Origin: Nonomuraea gerenzanensis
GTDB taxonomy: Bacteria > Actinomycetota > Actinomycetes > Streptosporangiales > Streptosporangiaceae
Length of the DNA stretch: 64,000 bases
NCBI RefSeq assembly: GCF_020215645.1
Contig: NZ_CP084058.1
Coordinates: forward strand, 2,046,001 to 2,110,000
Reading direction: 5' to 3'
Both the position numbers and the translations under genes were made by a program. The notes beneath the pieces are model-generated. The model searched no databases and was not told the origin of the DNA. It was given only the letters and a program-made list of their open reading frames with translations. Below, in pieces: positions 35,146 through 43,613 of the stretch (positions are counted from its first letter, which is position 1; every line of letters starts with the position of its first letter).

Positions 35146-36540
35146 GTGGATCCGCTGAAGGCGCTGGCTGACGCGGAGCGCAAGCCGTACTGGCTGGACA
35201 GCCCGGCCAGACCCGAGCCGCGACCGCGGCTCTTCGGACACACCACCGCCGACCTGGTCGTCGTCGGCGGCGGCTTCTCGGGGCTGTGGACGGCCCTGAT
35301 GGCCAAGGAACGTGACCCCTCGCTGGACGTCGTCCTGCTGGAGGGCCGCAGGATCGGCTGGGCGGCCACCGGCCGCAACGGCGGCTTCTGCATGGCGACC
35401 CTCACCCACGGCCTGGCCAACGGGCTGGAGCGGTGGCCGGAGGAGATCGACCGGCTCGAACGCATGGGGGTCGACAACCTCGACGAGATCGAGCGCACGC
35501 TGGAGCGCTACGGCGTCGACTGCTCCTTCGAGCGCACCGGCGAGCTGCACGTGGCCACCGAGGAGTGGCAGCTCGACGGGCTCAACGAGCACCTCGACCT
35601 GATCTCCGACCTCGGCCTCGACTACCTGCCGCTCGACAGGGAGCAGGTGCGGGCCGAGGTGAACTCGCCGACCTACCTGGGCGGGCTCTGGGAGCGCAGC
35701 GGCTGCGCCATGCTCGACCCGGCGCGGCTGGCGTGGGGGCTGCGGGCGGCCTGCCTGCGGCTCGGCGTACGCGTCCACGAGCGCAGTCCCGTTCGTTCGC
35801 TGAGCGACGACGGCACGACGATCACCCTGCGCACGCCGCACGGCTCGGTGGGCGCGCGCCACGTGGCGTTGGGCACCGGGGTGTTCCCGCCGCTGCTGCG
35901 GCGGCTCAGGCACCTCGTCGTCCCGGTGTACGACTACGTGCTGATGACCGAGCCCCTCACCGGGGCCCAGCTCGACGCGGTGGGCTGGCGCAACAGGCAG
36001 GGCGTCGGCGATTCGGGCAACCAGTTCCACTACTACCGGCTGACCGACGACAACCGGATCCTGTGGGGCGGCTACGACGCCGTCTACTACAACGGGGGCC
36101 TGGTCAAGCCGGAGTACGACCAGCGCGACGAGACGTTCGTCAAGCTCGCGCGGCACTTCTACGACACCTTCCCGCAGCTCGACGGGGTGCGCTTCACCCA
36201 CAGGTGGGGCGGCGTGATCGACACGTGCAGCCGGTTCAGCGCGTTCTACGGGCAGGCGCACGGCGGGCGGCTGGTCTACGCCGCCGGCTACACCGGCATG
36301 GGCGTCGGCGCCACCCGGTTCGGCGCCAACGTCATGCTGGACCTGCTGTCGGGCAAGCCCACCGACCGCACCGAGCTGCGGATGGTGAAGGAGAAGCCGG
36401 TCCCGTTCCCGCCCGAGCCGGTGCGTTCGGGGGTGATCCAGTTCACCCGCTGGTCGATCGCGCAGGCCGACCAGCACCAGGGCAGGCGCAACCTGTGGCT
36501 GCGCGCGCTCGACCGGATGGGCCTCGGGTTCGACTCGTAG
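35146..36540 (+). CDS. FAD-dependent amine oxidase (PuuB/gamma-glutamylputrescine oxidase-like)
   Basis: A DAO-fold flavoenzyme of about 464 aa. The dinucleotide motif VVVGGGFSGLWTAL follows the ~40-residue leader, and WAATGRNGGFC matches the ATGRNGGF sequence of glutamylputrescine oxidases. The C-terminal GYTGMGVGATRFGANVMLDLL completes the FAD site. Proposed role: oxidation of putrescine or a derivative to the aldehyde that the dehydrogenase at 29600 consumes. No PuuA or PuuD is in the window. GTG at 35146 is preferred over GTG at 35137 because AGGGA lies only two bases before the latter. Confidence 0.87.
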   Translation: MDPLKALADAERKPYWLDSPARPEPRPRLFGHTTADLVVVGGGFSGLWTALMAKERDPSLDVVLLEGRRIGWAATGRNGGFCMATLTHGLANGLERWPEEIDRLERMGVDNLDEIERTLERYGVDCSFERTGELHVATEEWQLDGLNEHLDLISDLGLDYLPLDREQVRAEVNSPTYLGGLWERSGCAMLDPARLAWGLRAACLRLGVRVHERSPVRSLSDDGTTITLRTPHGSVGARHVALGTGVFPPLLRRLRHLVVPVYDYVLMTEPLTGAQLDAVGWRNRQGVGDSGNQFHYYRLTDDNRILWGGYDAVYYNGGLVKPEYDQRDETFVKLARHFYDTFPQLDGVRFTHRWGGVIDTCSRFSAFYGQAHGGRLVYAAGYTGMGVGATRFGANVMLDLLSGKPTDRTELRMVKEKPVPFPPEPVRSGVIQFTRWSIAQADQHQGRRNLWLRALDRMGLGFDS

Positions 36541-36555
36541 CGCACACTTGTGCGT

Positions 36556-37413
36556 ATGAGAGTGGAATTCGTGGTTGACGGTCTCACGCTGGCCGGCGAC
36601 CTGCGGGTGCCGGACGGCGTGGGGCCGTGGCCGGGGCTGGTGTTCACGGGGCCGTTCACCGGGGTGCGCGACCAGGTCACCGGCCTGTACGCGGCCCGGC
36701 TGGCCGAGCGCGGCTACGCCACGCTGGCCTTCGACCACCGCAACTGGGGCGAGTCCGAGGGCCTCCCGCGCCACCACGAGGACCCGCAGGGCAAGCTGCA
36801 CGACCTGCGGGCGGCGGTGTCGTTCCTGCGGTCGCGGCCCGAGGTGGACCGGGAGCGGATCGGGGCGGTCGGCATCTGCCTCGGCGGCGGGTACGCGCTG
36901 AAGTTCGCCGCCTTCGACCCCCGGGTGAAGGCGTTCGCGGGGATCGCCGGGGCCTACAACAACCCGTACGCGATGCGCGGCGCGGACCTGGCGCCCTACC
37001 TGGACGTCCTGGAGCGGCAGGACCTCGGCGGGCCCGTCGAGTACCTGCCCGCGGTCGCCGGGCAGGGCGAGGCCGCGATGCCCGGCGACGAGCCGTACGC
37101 CTACTACGGCGGCGAGCGCGGCGCCTCACCGCACTGGTCGAACGAGGTGACCAGGGCGAGCGTGCTCGAACTGCTCACCCTGGACAACATGACGGGCAGC
37201 GACTTCCTGTCGCCGAAGCCGGGGCTGATCGTGCACGGGCTGGTGGACCGGTTCTGCGCGCCCGAGGGGGCGGAGGAGGTGTTCAAGCGGCTCGACCAGC
37301 CCAAGCGGATCGTCTGGGTGGACGCCAAGCAGCACATCGACCTGTACGACCGCGAGCCGTACGTCACCCAGGCCGTGGACGCGACCGCCGATTTCCTGAC
37401 CGGGCACCTCTGA
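36556..37413 (+). CDS. Dienelactone hydrolase-like alpha/beta hydrolase
   Basis: A 285 aa hydrolase. The nucleophile elbow is GICLGGGY with Cys108 where most alpha/beta hydrolases have Ser; this is the dienelactone hydrolase pattern. Asp in VHGLVDRFCAPEG and His in AKQHIDLYD complete a likely triad. An in-frame GTG lies six bases earlier. It follows the amine oxidase gene closely, but there is no obvious link in function. Confidence 0.85.
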   Translation: MRVEFVVDGLTLAGDLRVPDGVGPWPGLVFTGPFTGVRDQVTGLYAARLAERGYATLAFDHRNWGESEGLPRHHEDPQGKLHDLRAAVSFLRSRPEVDRERIGAVGICLGGGYALKFAAFDPRVKAFAGIAGAYNNPYAMRGADLAPYLDVLERQDLGGPVEYLPAVAGQGEAAMPGDEPYAYYGGERGASPHWSNEVTRASVLELLTLDNMTGSDFLSPKPGLIVHGLVDRFCAPEGAEEVFKRLDQPKRIVWVDAKQHIDLYDREPYVTQAVDATADFLTGHL

Positions 37414-37439
37414 GCCCGGCAAGGTCGTGCTGAAGGTCT

Positions 37440-37459
37440 CGCCAGGAAACCGCCTGGCG
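37440..37459 (+). terminator. Hairpin after the dienelactone hydrolase-like gene
   Basis: CGCCAGG (37440-37446) and CCTGGCG (37453-37459) form a seven-base stem, 27 bases after the stop. There is no T-tract. Confidence 0.45.
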
Positions 37460-37508
37460 TGCTGGGCAGGGTGATGGCGGGGCCGCAGGGCCGGGCATCA
37501 TGCGTACG

Positions 37509-37531
37509 ACCCCCGACGACTTCACGGGGGT
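37509..37531 (+). promoter_or_regulatory. Hairpin covering the ribosome-binding region of the lipoprotein gene
   Basis: ACCCCCG (37509-37515) pairs with CGGGGGT (37525-37531), and the next start codon is at 37538. The G-run is the only purine-rich element upstream of that start, so folding would hide it. Confidence 0.4.
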
Positions 37532-37537
37532 TCGCGC

Positions 37538-38449
37538 GTGCGTGGGAAGTGGATGGCCTGGCCGGTGCTGGCGGTCGCGGCCGGTTGCGGGGCGGGCAGC
37601 GCGCCGGTCGTGCCCGCCGCCGTGGAGCCGCCGGTCAAGGTCGCGCGGTGCGTGCTGAAACTCCGTGACGACCGGGCGGCCGGGGCGGCCAGGGCCCGGC
37701 TCGAACGCGATCTCGCCGCGTACGTGCGCGGCCGGCCGGGCCGCGTCGTCTACGGCGCCCAGGACCTGGAGACCGGGATCCGGCTGGGCCTGGGGGAGCA
37801 CCAGCACGACATGATCACCGCCAGCGGCGCCAAGGTGGACATCCTGGCCGCGCTGCTGGCCGGCCGCGACTCCCGCCTCGGCGAGGGTGAGCGCGACCTG
37901 GCCTCCCGCATGATCAGGGAGAGCGACAACAGCGCCGCCGACGCGCTGTGGTCGCGGGTCGGCGGCGGCGGGGCCATGAGCGACTTCTACGCCAGGATCG
38001 GGCTCAAGGAGACCACGCCGGGGCCCAGCAAGTTCTGGGGCGGCACCAACACCAGCCCCGCCGACCGGATCCGCCTGCTGAAGGTGCTGATCAAGGGCGG
38101 AAAGGGGCGGCTGACCGCCGCCGACAGGGGGATGGTGCTCGGGCTGATGGAGCGGGTGCAGCGGGACCAGGCGTGGGGCGTCAGCGCCGCCGCCAGGCCC
38201 GGTGACCGGGTGGCGCTCAAGAACGGATGGACCCCCCGGCCGTTCATCCACCACACCTGGGCCGTGACCAGCTACGGCCGCGTGGTGGGGCCGGGGCGCG
38301 ACCTGCTGCTGTCGGTGCAGACGGACCGGCAGCCGGGCGAGGGCACGGGGATCCAGACCATCGAGGGCGTCGCCCGGATGATCGGACAGCGCCTGGACGG
38401 CCTGACCCCGACCACCACCCGCTCCTGCCCGCGCAACCCCTTCGCCTGA
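37538..38449 (+). CDS. Class A beta-lactamase-fold serine hydrolase, lipoprotein
   Basis: The 303 aa protein has a short signal and lipobox AAGC with Cys17. Penicillin-recognising motifs are SGAK (Ser96-Lys99), SDN (129-131) and KNG (228-230). The KNG instead of KTG and no clear ExxLN omega-loop Glu argue against true beta-lactamase activity; a cell-wall or peptidase-like role is more likely, though unproven. The start is GTG. Confidence 0.82.
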   Translation: MRGKWMAWPVLAVAAGCGAGSAPVVPAAVEPPVKVARCVLKLRDDRAAGAARARLERDLAAYVRGRPGRVVYGAQDLETGIRLGLGEHQHDMITASGAKVDILAALLAGRDSRLGEGERDLASRMIRESDNSAADALWSRVGGGGAMSDFYARIGLKETTPGPSKFWGGTNTSPADRIRLLKVLIKGGKGRLTAADRGMVLGLMERVQRDQAWGVSAAARPGDRVALKNGWTPRPFIHHTWAVTSYGRVVGPGRDLLLSVQTDRQPGEGTGIQTIEGVARMIGQRLDGLTPTTTRSCPRNPFA

Positions 38450-38450
38450 G

Positions 38451-39959
38451 CTAGCGTGCGCCGGCCAGGACGTCCTCCGGGATGACCTTCGGCACGCCGC
38501 GCAGCCCCACCAGCGCGAGCACCGCCACCGCGACCAGCAGGCCCGCCGTGACGAGCGAGGTCAGGTGCACGCCGTCGAGGAAGGCCGCCTGCGCCGCCCG
38601 CACGAGCGCGTCGGCCTGCCCGGCGGGCAGGGTGGCGGCCACGCCGAGCGCGCCGGCGAGCGACTCGCCGGCGGCCTCGCCCGGCACCCCCGCCGGAAGC
38701 TCCAGGTTGGCCCGGTAGGCGCTGGTCAGCACCGTGCCCAGGATCGCGATACCGAGCGCCGCCCCCAGCTCGAACGCGGTCTCCGACACCGCGGCGGCGG
38801 CCCCCGCACGCTGCCGTGGCGCCGTGGCGAGCACGTTGTCGTTGTTGACGGTGAACGCGAACCCGACGCCCATGCCGCCCACCACCATGACGGGCAGCAG
38901 CGCCAGGTAGTTCAGCTCGGTGCTGAGCGTGGCGTAGTAGAGGAACGAGCCCGCGTTCATGGCCAGGCCCAGCGCGACCACGCCGTTCCTGCCGAGGTAG
39001 GGGATGAGCTTGGCGGCCAGCACCCCGCCCACCGCGCCGCTCAGCCCGCCGGGGAGCTGGGCCAGGCCCGCCTGCAGCGGCGACCAGCCGAGCACGAGCT
39101 GCAGGTACCAGGCGAACATCAGCATCATGGCCGACATGGCGAAGATCGCCAGCAGGTTCGTCAGGATCGAGGCGCTGAACGCCCGGCGCGCGAACAGCCG
39201 CACGTCGATGAGCGGCTCGGGCAGCCTGGTCTGCCGCCAGCCGAACAGCGCCAGCAGCGCCACCCCTGCCAGGCCCGCCAGCAGCACGTCGGCGCGCCCG
39301 ACACCCTGGTGCGCCGCCTCCTTGACCGCGTAGACGACGGCCACGATCCCGGCGAACGACAGCGCCACGCTGGCCAGGTCGAGCCGTCCCGCGTCCGGGT
39401 TGCGCGACTCCGGCAGCACCAGGAGGCCCGCGACCAGCACCAGCGCCATGATCGGCACGTTGATCAGGAAGACCGAGCCCCACCAGAAGTGGTCGAGCAG
39501 CAGCCCGCCGACCACGGGGCCGATGGCGAAGCCCGCCGCGCTCATCCCGCTCCAGACGCCGATGGCCGCGGTACGCTCGCCCGGGTCGGTGAACACGTTG
39601 CGGATGATCGACAGGGTCGAGGGCATGATCGTGGCGCCGGCCACGCCGAGCAGCGCCCTGGCCGCGATCAGCAGCTCCGGGGTGGGCGCGTACGCGGTGA
39701 TCGCGGAGGCGGCGCCGAAGGCCACGGTCCCGATCAGGAGCAGGCGCTTGCGGCCGATGCGGTCGCCCACGTTGCCCATGGTGACGAGCAGGCCCGCCAG
39801 CGCGAAGCCGTACATGTCGCCGATCCACAGCAGTTGCGTGGAGCTCGCGCCGAGGTCGGCCACCAGCCGGGGCAGGGCCAGGTGCAGGACCGTGAGGTCG
39901 AGGGAGAGCAGCAGCGTGGCCAGGCAGGCGACGGCCAGGCAGGACCATTTGTTCTTCAT
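38451..39959 (-). CDS. MFS drug exporter, DHA2 (14-segment EmrB/QacA) family
   Basis: The 502 aa transporter shows about 14 hydrophobic segments. The family motifs are LDLTVLHLALPRLVADLG at the N-terminus, motif A GNVGDRIGRKRLL, and motif C-like AAGFAIGPVVGGLLLDH. The frame extends far upstream into the regulator gene as a shadow; ATG at 39959 is the natural start. It lies 35 bases after the AfsR-type regulator gene on the same strand, so the two probably share a transcript. Confidence 0.92.
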   Translation of the reverse strand: MKNKWSCLAVACLATLLLSLDLTVLHLALPRLVADLGASSTQLLWIGDMYGFALAGLLVTMGNVGDRIGRKRLLLIGTVAFGAASAITAYAPTPELLIAARALLGVAGATIMPSTLSIIRNVFTDPGERTAAIGVWSGMSAAGFAIGPVVGGLLLDHFWWGSVFLINVPIMALVLVAGLLVLPESRNPDAGRLDLASVALSFAGIVAVVYAVKEAAHQGVGRADVLLAGLAGVALLALFGWRQTRLPEPLIDVRLFARRAFSASILTNLLAIFAMSAMMLMFAWYLQLVLGWSPLQAGLAQLPGGLSGAVGGVLAAKLIPYLGRNGVVALGLAMNAGSFLYYATLSTELNYLALLPVMVVGGMGVGFAFTVNNDNVLATAPRQRAGAAAAVSETAFELGAALGIAILGTVLTSAYRANLELPAGVPGEAAGESLAGALGVAATLPAGQADALVRAAQAAFLDGVHLTSLVTAGLLVAVAVLALVGLRGVPKVIPEDVLAGAR

Positions 39960-39994
39960 GCCGCACACTGTGATCGGCGCGGCTGACGGCGGGC

Positions 39995-42862
39995 CTACCG
40001 TCCGCTGACCGGGCCGCTGATCTGCGCCAGCGCGGCGTCGATGCGGGCGCGGGTGTCCTCGGTGCTGTACCAGTCGTCCGGGCACACCTCGCGGGCCTGC
40101 ACCAGCAGTGCGCGGGCGGGGCCGAAGGCGCCGCGCTCCAGCTCCACCAGGCCCTGCCCGAGCAACGCCCAGCCCAGGATCTCCATCGAGCCGTTGCGCC
40201 GCGACAGCTCGGTGGCCTGCGTGAAGTCGTCCAGGGCGCCCTCCAGGTCGCCGAGCCTGATCCGCGCGTCGCCGCGGCGGCACAGACCCTCGGCCGTCTC
40301 CGTGGCCGCGCCCAGCTCGCGCGCCAGCGCGAGCGCCTCGTCGGCCAGCGCGTGCGCGCTGCGGAAGTCGCCCTCCCGCTGCCGCAGGGAGCCGAGCCCG
40401 GACAGCACCAGCACCATGCCCCACCGCTCGCCGATGGCCCGGAACCCCGCCAGGCTGGCCTCGAAGTGCTCCAGCGCCTCGTCGATCCGGCCGAGCAGCT
40501 CCAGCACGAACGCGTGGCCGCAGCTCGCCAGGGCCCGCTTCCACGGCGTCAGGCCGCTGACCGCGTCCAGGTAGAACTGCTGCATCGAGCCGAAGTCCGC
40601 CGGGGGGCCGGTGAACATCGACAGCAGCATCATCATGAACTCCACCCGCACCGGCACGTAGTCGACGGGCAGCAACCGCCGCACCTCCTCCAGCCGCGCG
40701 CGCAGCAGGTCGTCCGTGCCGCCGGCCCAGGCCACGACGAGCACGCACATCGCGTACTCCTCCTCCAGGCCGGGCACCCGGGTCTCGCCCAGCGCGGCCA
40801 GCAGCTCGGCGGCCAGGTTCGCGCTGGCCGTGCGGTGCCCGCGCATCCACCAGTAGCAGGCGCTGTGCGCCAGCAGCCGCATGCCCAGCTCGAACTGCCC
40901 GGACGAGGTCGCCCACCGGATGGCCGCGTCGAGGTCGCCGCTCTCCTCGTCGAGCCTGGCCAGCCACTCCATCTGCGCGGCGGTGCGCAGCATCGGGTCG
41001 GCCGTCACGATCAGGTCGAGGTAGTAGCGGGCGTGCGCGTCGAGGATCCGGTCGCCCTCACCCGACTGCTCCAGCTGCTCCGCGCAGAACGCCCGGATCG
41101 TCTCCAGCATCCGGAAGCGCCCGTCGGCGAACTCCACCAGCGACTTCTCCGCCAGCGAGAACAGCACCTCCTCCGGCAGCCCGCACACCCGCTCGGCCGC
41201 CTCCGGGGTGGCTCCCGCCACGAACGTGCTCAGCCGCCTGGCCATCTCCCGCTCGCTCTCGTCCAGCAGCTCCCAGCTCCACGCCACGACCGCGCGCAGC
41301 GTCTGGTGGCGGGGCAGCGCCGTACGGCTGCCGCGCGTCAGCAGCCTGAACCGGTCGTCGAGCCGCGCCGCCACGTCGGCGATCGACAGCGTACGCAGCC
41401 GCGCCGCCGCCAGCTCGATGGCCAGCGGCAGCCCGTCGAGCGCCCGGCAGATGCGGATGACCTGGGCGGCGTTGCCCGGGTCCACCACGAAGCCCGGCCG
41501 CACGGCGGCGGCGCGGTCGGCGAACAGCCGCACCGCCGGGTAGCCGAGCGGATCGCCGGTCTCGGCGGGCGGCAGCGGCAGCGGCCCCACCGGCAGGATC
41601 GACTCGCCGGTGATGCCCAGCGCCTCGCGGCCCGTCACCAGCACGCGCAGGCCGGGGCAGGCGGCCAGCAGGTGGTCGGCCAGCTCGGCGGTGGCCGCCA
41701 CGAGGTGCTCGCAGTTGTCCAGGACCAGCAGCAGCTCGCGGTCGCCCAGCGCGGCGGCGAGCCTGGCCGCGGGGTCCAGCATGGGCCGCTCGTGGATGTT
41801 CAGCAGGGCGTCGCGGACGCCGAGCGCGGCCAGCACGGCCTGCGGCACGCCGTCGGCGCCGGAGACGGGGGCCAGCGGCACGAAGCACACGTCGCCCGGC
41901 TGCTGCTCGGCCGCCTCGGTCGCCAGCCGCGTCTTGCCCGCGCCGCCCGGGCCGATCAGCGTGACCAGCCTGCTGTCGCGGAGCCTCGCGCCGACCTGCG
42001 CCAGCTCCTCGGCCCGGCCCACGAAGCTGGTGAGCTGGGCCCGCAACCCCTGCCTCACCGGCCGCCCGGCAACGCCCGCCGCCGCCTCGCCGCCGGGAGC
42101 CTGGGGGTGCGTGCCGCCAGGGGCCGCCGGGCCGAGGGCGGGGTCGGCCCTGAGCACGGCGAGGTGCGCGGCGGCCAGCTCGGCGCCCGGCTCGACGCCC
42201 AGCTCCTCGTCCAGCAGCTTCCTCGTCTCCTCGTAGACGGTCAGCGCCTCCGCCTGCCGGCCGCTGCCGTACAGGGCCCGCATGAGCTGGGCCCGCAGCC
42301 GCTCGCGCAGCGGGTGCGCGGCGGTGAGCTGGCTCAGCTCGGCCACCAGCTCGCGGTGCCTGCCGAGGTCGAGGTCCGCCTGCACCCGATCCTCCGTGGC
42401 GGCCAGCCGCAGCTCCTCCAGGGCGGCCGCGGCCGCGCCGGCGTGCGGCGCGTCGGCGAGCGGCGCGCCCCGCCACAGCTCCAGCGCCTGCCGCAGCAGC
42501 GCCGCCGCCCGCCGCGGGTCGCCGCCGGCCAGCGCCTGCCTGCCCTCGCCCGCCAGCAGCTCGAACGCGCGCGCGTCCACGTCACGCGGGTCGGCGACCA
42601 GCCGGTAGCCCGCCGGGTGGAACTCCACCAGCTCCCTGCCCAGCGCCCGGCGCAGCCGGGACACCTGCGACTGCAGCGCGTTGGCCACGCCCTCCGGGGG
42701 ACGGGGGCCGTACATGCCGTCCACGAGCTGCTCCGCGCCGACGATGCGGCCGGCGTGCAGGGCGAGCAGGGTCAGCAGGGCACGCACCCGGGGGCCGCCG
42801 AGTGCGACCGGGTCGCCGTCCTCGCCCAGCACGTTGGTGGGCCCGAGGATCTGGAAGCGCAT
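39995..42862 (-). CDS. AfsR/SARP family transcriptional regulator (BTAD-NB-ARC-TPR)
   Basis: The 955 aa regulator has an N-terminal OmpR-like winged helix (RFQILGPTNVLGEDG, RVRALLTLLALHAGRIV, LQSQVSRLRRALG), a bacterial transcriptional activation domain to about residue 250 (TVYEETRKLLDEELGVEPG), an NTPase with Walker A GPGGAGKTR and Walker B LLLVLDNCEHL, and a C-terminal TPR-like region. Proteins of this class control secondary metabolism or export in actinomycetes. It is paralogous to the regulator at 56382. ATG at 42862 begins exactly at the DNA-binding domain. Confidence 0.92.
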   Translation of the reverse strand: MRFQILGPTNVLGEDGDPVALGGPRVRALLTLLALHAGRIVGAEQLVDGMYGPRPPEGVANALQSQVSRLRRALGRELVEFHPAGYRLVADPRDVDARAFELLAGEGRQALAGGDPRRAAALLRQALELWRGAPLADAPHAGAAAAALEELRLAATEDRVQADLDLGRHRELVAELSQLTAAHPLRERLRAQLMRALYGSGRQAEALTVYEETRKLLDEELGVEPGAELAAAHLAVLRADPALGPAAPGGTHPQAPGGEAAAGVAGRPVRQGLRAQLTSFVGRAEELAQVGARLRDSRLVTLIGPGGAGKTRLATEAAEQQPGDVCFVPLAPVSGADGVPQAVLAALGVRDALLNIHERPMLDPAARLAAALGDRELLLVLDNCEHLVAATAELADHLLAACPGLRVLVTGREALGITGESILPVGPLPLPPAETGDPLGYPAVRLFADRAAAVRPGFVVDPGNAAQVIRICRALDGLPLAIELAAARLRTLSIADVAARLDDRFRLLTRGSRTALPRHQTLRAVVAWSWELLDESEREMARRLSTFVAGATPEAAERVCGLPEEVLFSLAEKSLVEFADGRFRMLETIRAFCAEQLEQSGEGDRILDAHARYYLDLIVTADPMLRTAAQMEWLARLDEESGDLDAAIRWATSSGQFELGMRLLAHSACYWWMRGHRTASANLAAELLAALGETRVPGLEEEYAMCVLVVAWAGGTDDLLRARLEEVRRLLPVDYVPVRVEFMMMLLSMFTGPPADFGSMQQFYLDAVSGLTPWKRALASCGHAFVLELLGRIDEALEHFEASLAGFRAIGERWGMVLVLSGLGSLRQREGDFRSAHALADEALALARELGAATETAEGLCRRGDARIRLGDLEGALDDFTQATELSRRNGSMEILGWALLGQGLVELERGAFGPARALLVQAREVCPDDWYSTEDTRARIDAALAQISGPVSGR

Positions 42863-42869
42863 GCCCCGA

Positions 42870-43613
42870 TTATCGCGGCAACCCGGCGACGATCTCGGCA
42901 TAGGACGGGATCCCCGGGCCCTGCTCGCCGCGCGCCGCCAGCGCCGTGCCCAGCGCCGCGCCGAGCGCGGCCCGGTAGAGCAGCGAGCCGGTGCTGACCC
43001 TGGCCACCCCGGCCTCGCCCAGCCGGGCCAGGCTGGGGCCGCCCTGCTGGTAGAGCACGTTGAGCGGCAGCGGGGTGCACGCCGCCACCTTCTCGATCTC
43101 GCCCAGGTCGCTCAGCCCGGGGACGAAGACGCCGTCGGCGTGCCCGTAGGCCGCCACCCGCTCGTAGGTGCCCGTGCCGTCGCCCAGCCAGTACGTGTCC
43201 GTACGCGCGTTGACGAACACCCCGTGGCCCGTGGCCGCCTCGATGATCCGCTGGTGCAGCTCGACGGGGCGCAACGTGCCGTCAGGGCGGCCGTCCTCCA
43301 GGTTCACGCCCGCCACGCCGAGCGCGGCCAGGCTCGCCACCAGCTCGCCCACCTCGGCGGGATCGTCGCTGAACCCGCCCTCGATGTCCACCGTCACATG
43401 GACGCCCAGGCCGCTGATCGCCTCGGCCAGCTCGATGGTCTCCGCCCTGGTGGCGCCGGCGGCGTCCGGCTTGCCGTGCACGGCGGCCACGCCGAGGCTG
43501 GTCGTGCCGATCGCGGGGAAGCCGTGCGCGGCCAGGTACGCGGCCGAGCCGTAGTCCCAGGCGTTGGGCAGCAGGAGCGGGTCGCCGGGGCGGTGCAGGT
43601 CGTGGAAGTTCAC
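42870..43613 (-). CDS. Isocitrate lyase/PEP mutase superfamily protein
   Basis: A 247 aa TIM-barrel enzyme of the ICL/PEPM superfamily. LLLPNAWDYGSAAYLAAHGFPAIGTTS, TVDIEGGFSD with a metal-binding Asp/Glu, and GVNLEDG are characteristic. Members cleave C-C or P-C bonds or are carboxyvinyl-phosphonate-type mutases; the active-site Cys of true lyases is not seen, so the substrate is unclear. The GTG start overlaps the stop of the P450-like gene (GTGA), and the AfsR-type gene follows eight bases later. Confidence 0.85.
   Translation of the reverse strand: MNFHDLHRPGDPLLLPNAWDYGSAAYLAAHGFPAIGTTSLGVAAVHGKPDAAGATRAETIELAEAISGLGVHVTVDIEGGFSDDPAEVGELVASLAALGVAGVNLEDGRPDGTLRPVELHQRIIEAATGHGVFVNARTDTYWLGDGTGTYERVAAYGHADGVFVPGLSDLGEIEKVAACTPLPLNVLYQQGGPSLARLGEAGVARVSTGSLLYRAALGAALGTALAARGEQGPGIPSYAEIVAGLPR

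Noticed and set aside
39995..42862. Evidence for an antibiotic biosynthetic cluster from two AfsR-type regulators and exporters
   Set aside because: No polyketide, peptide or terpene synthase genes are in the window, so only regulator-exporter pairs can be claimed.
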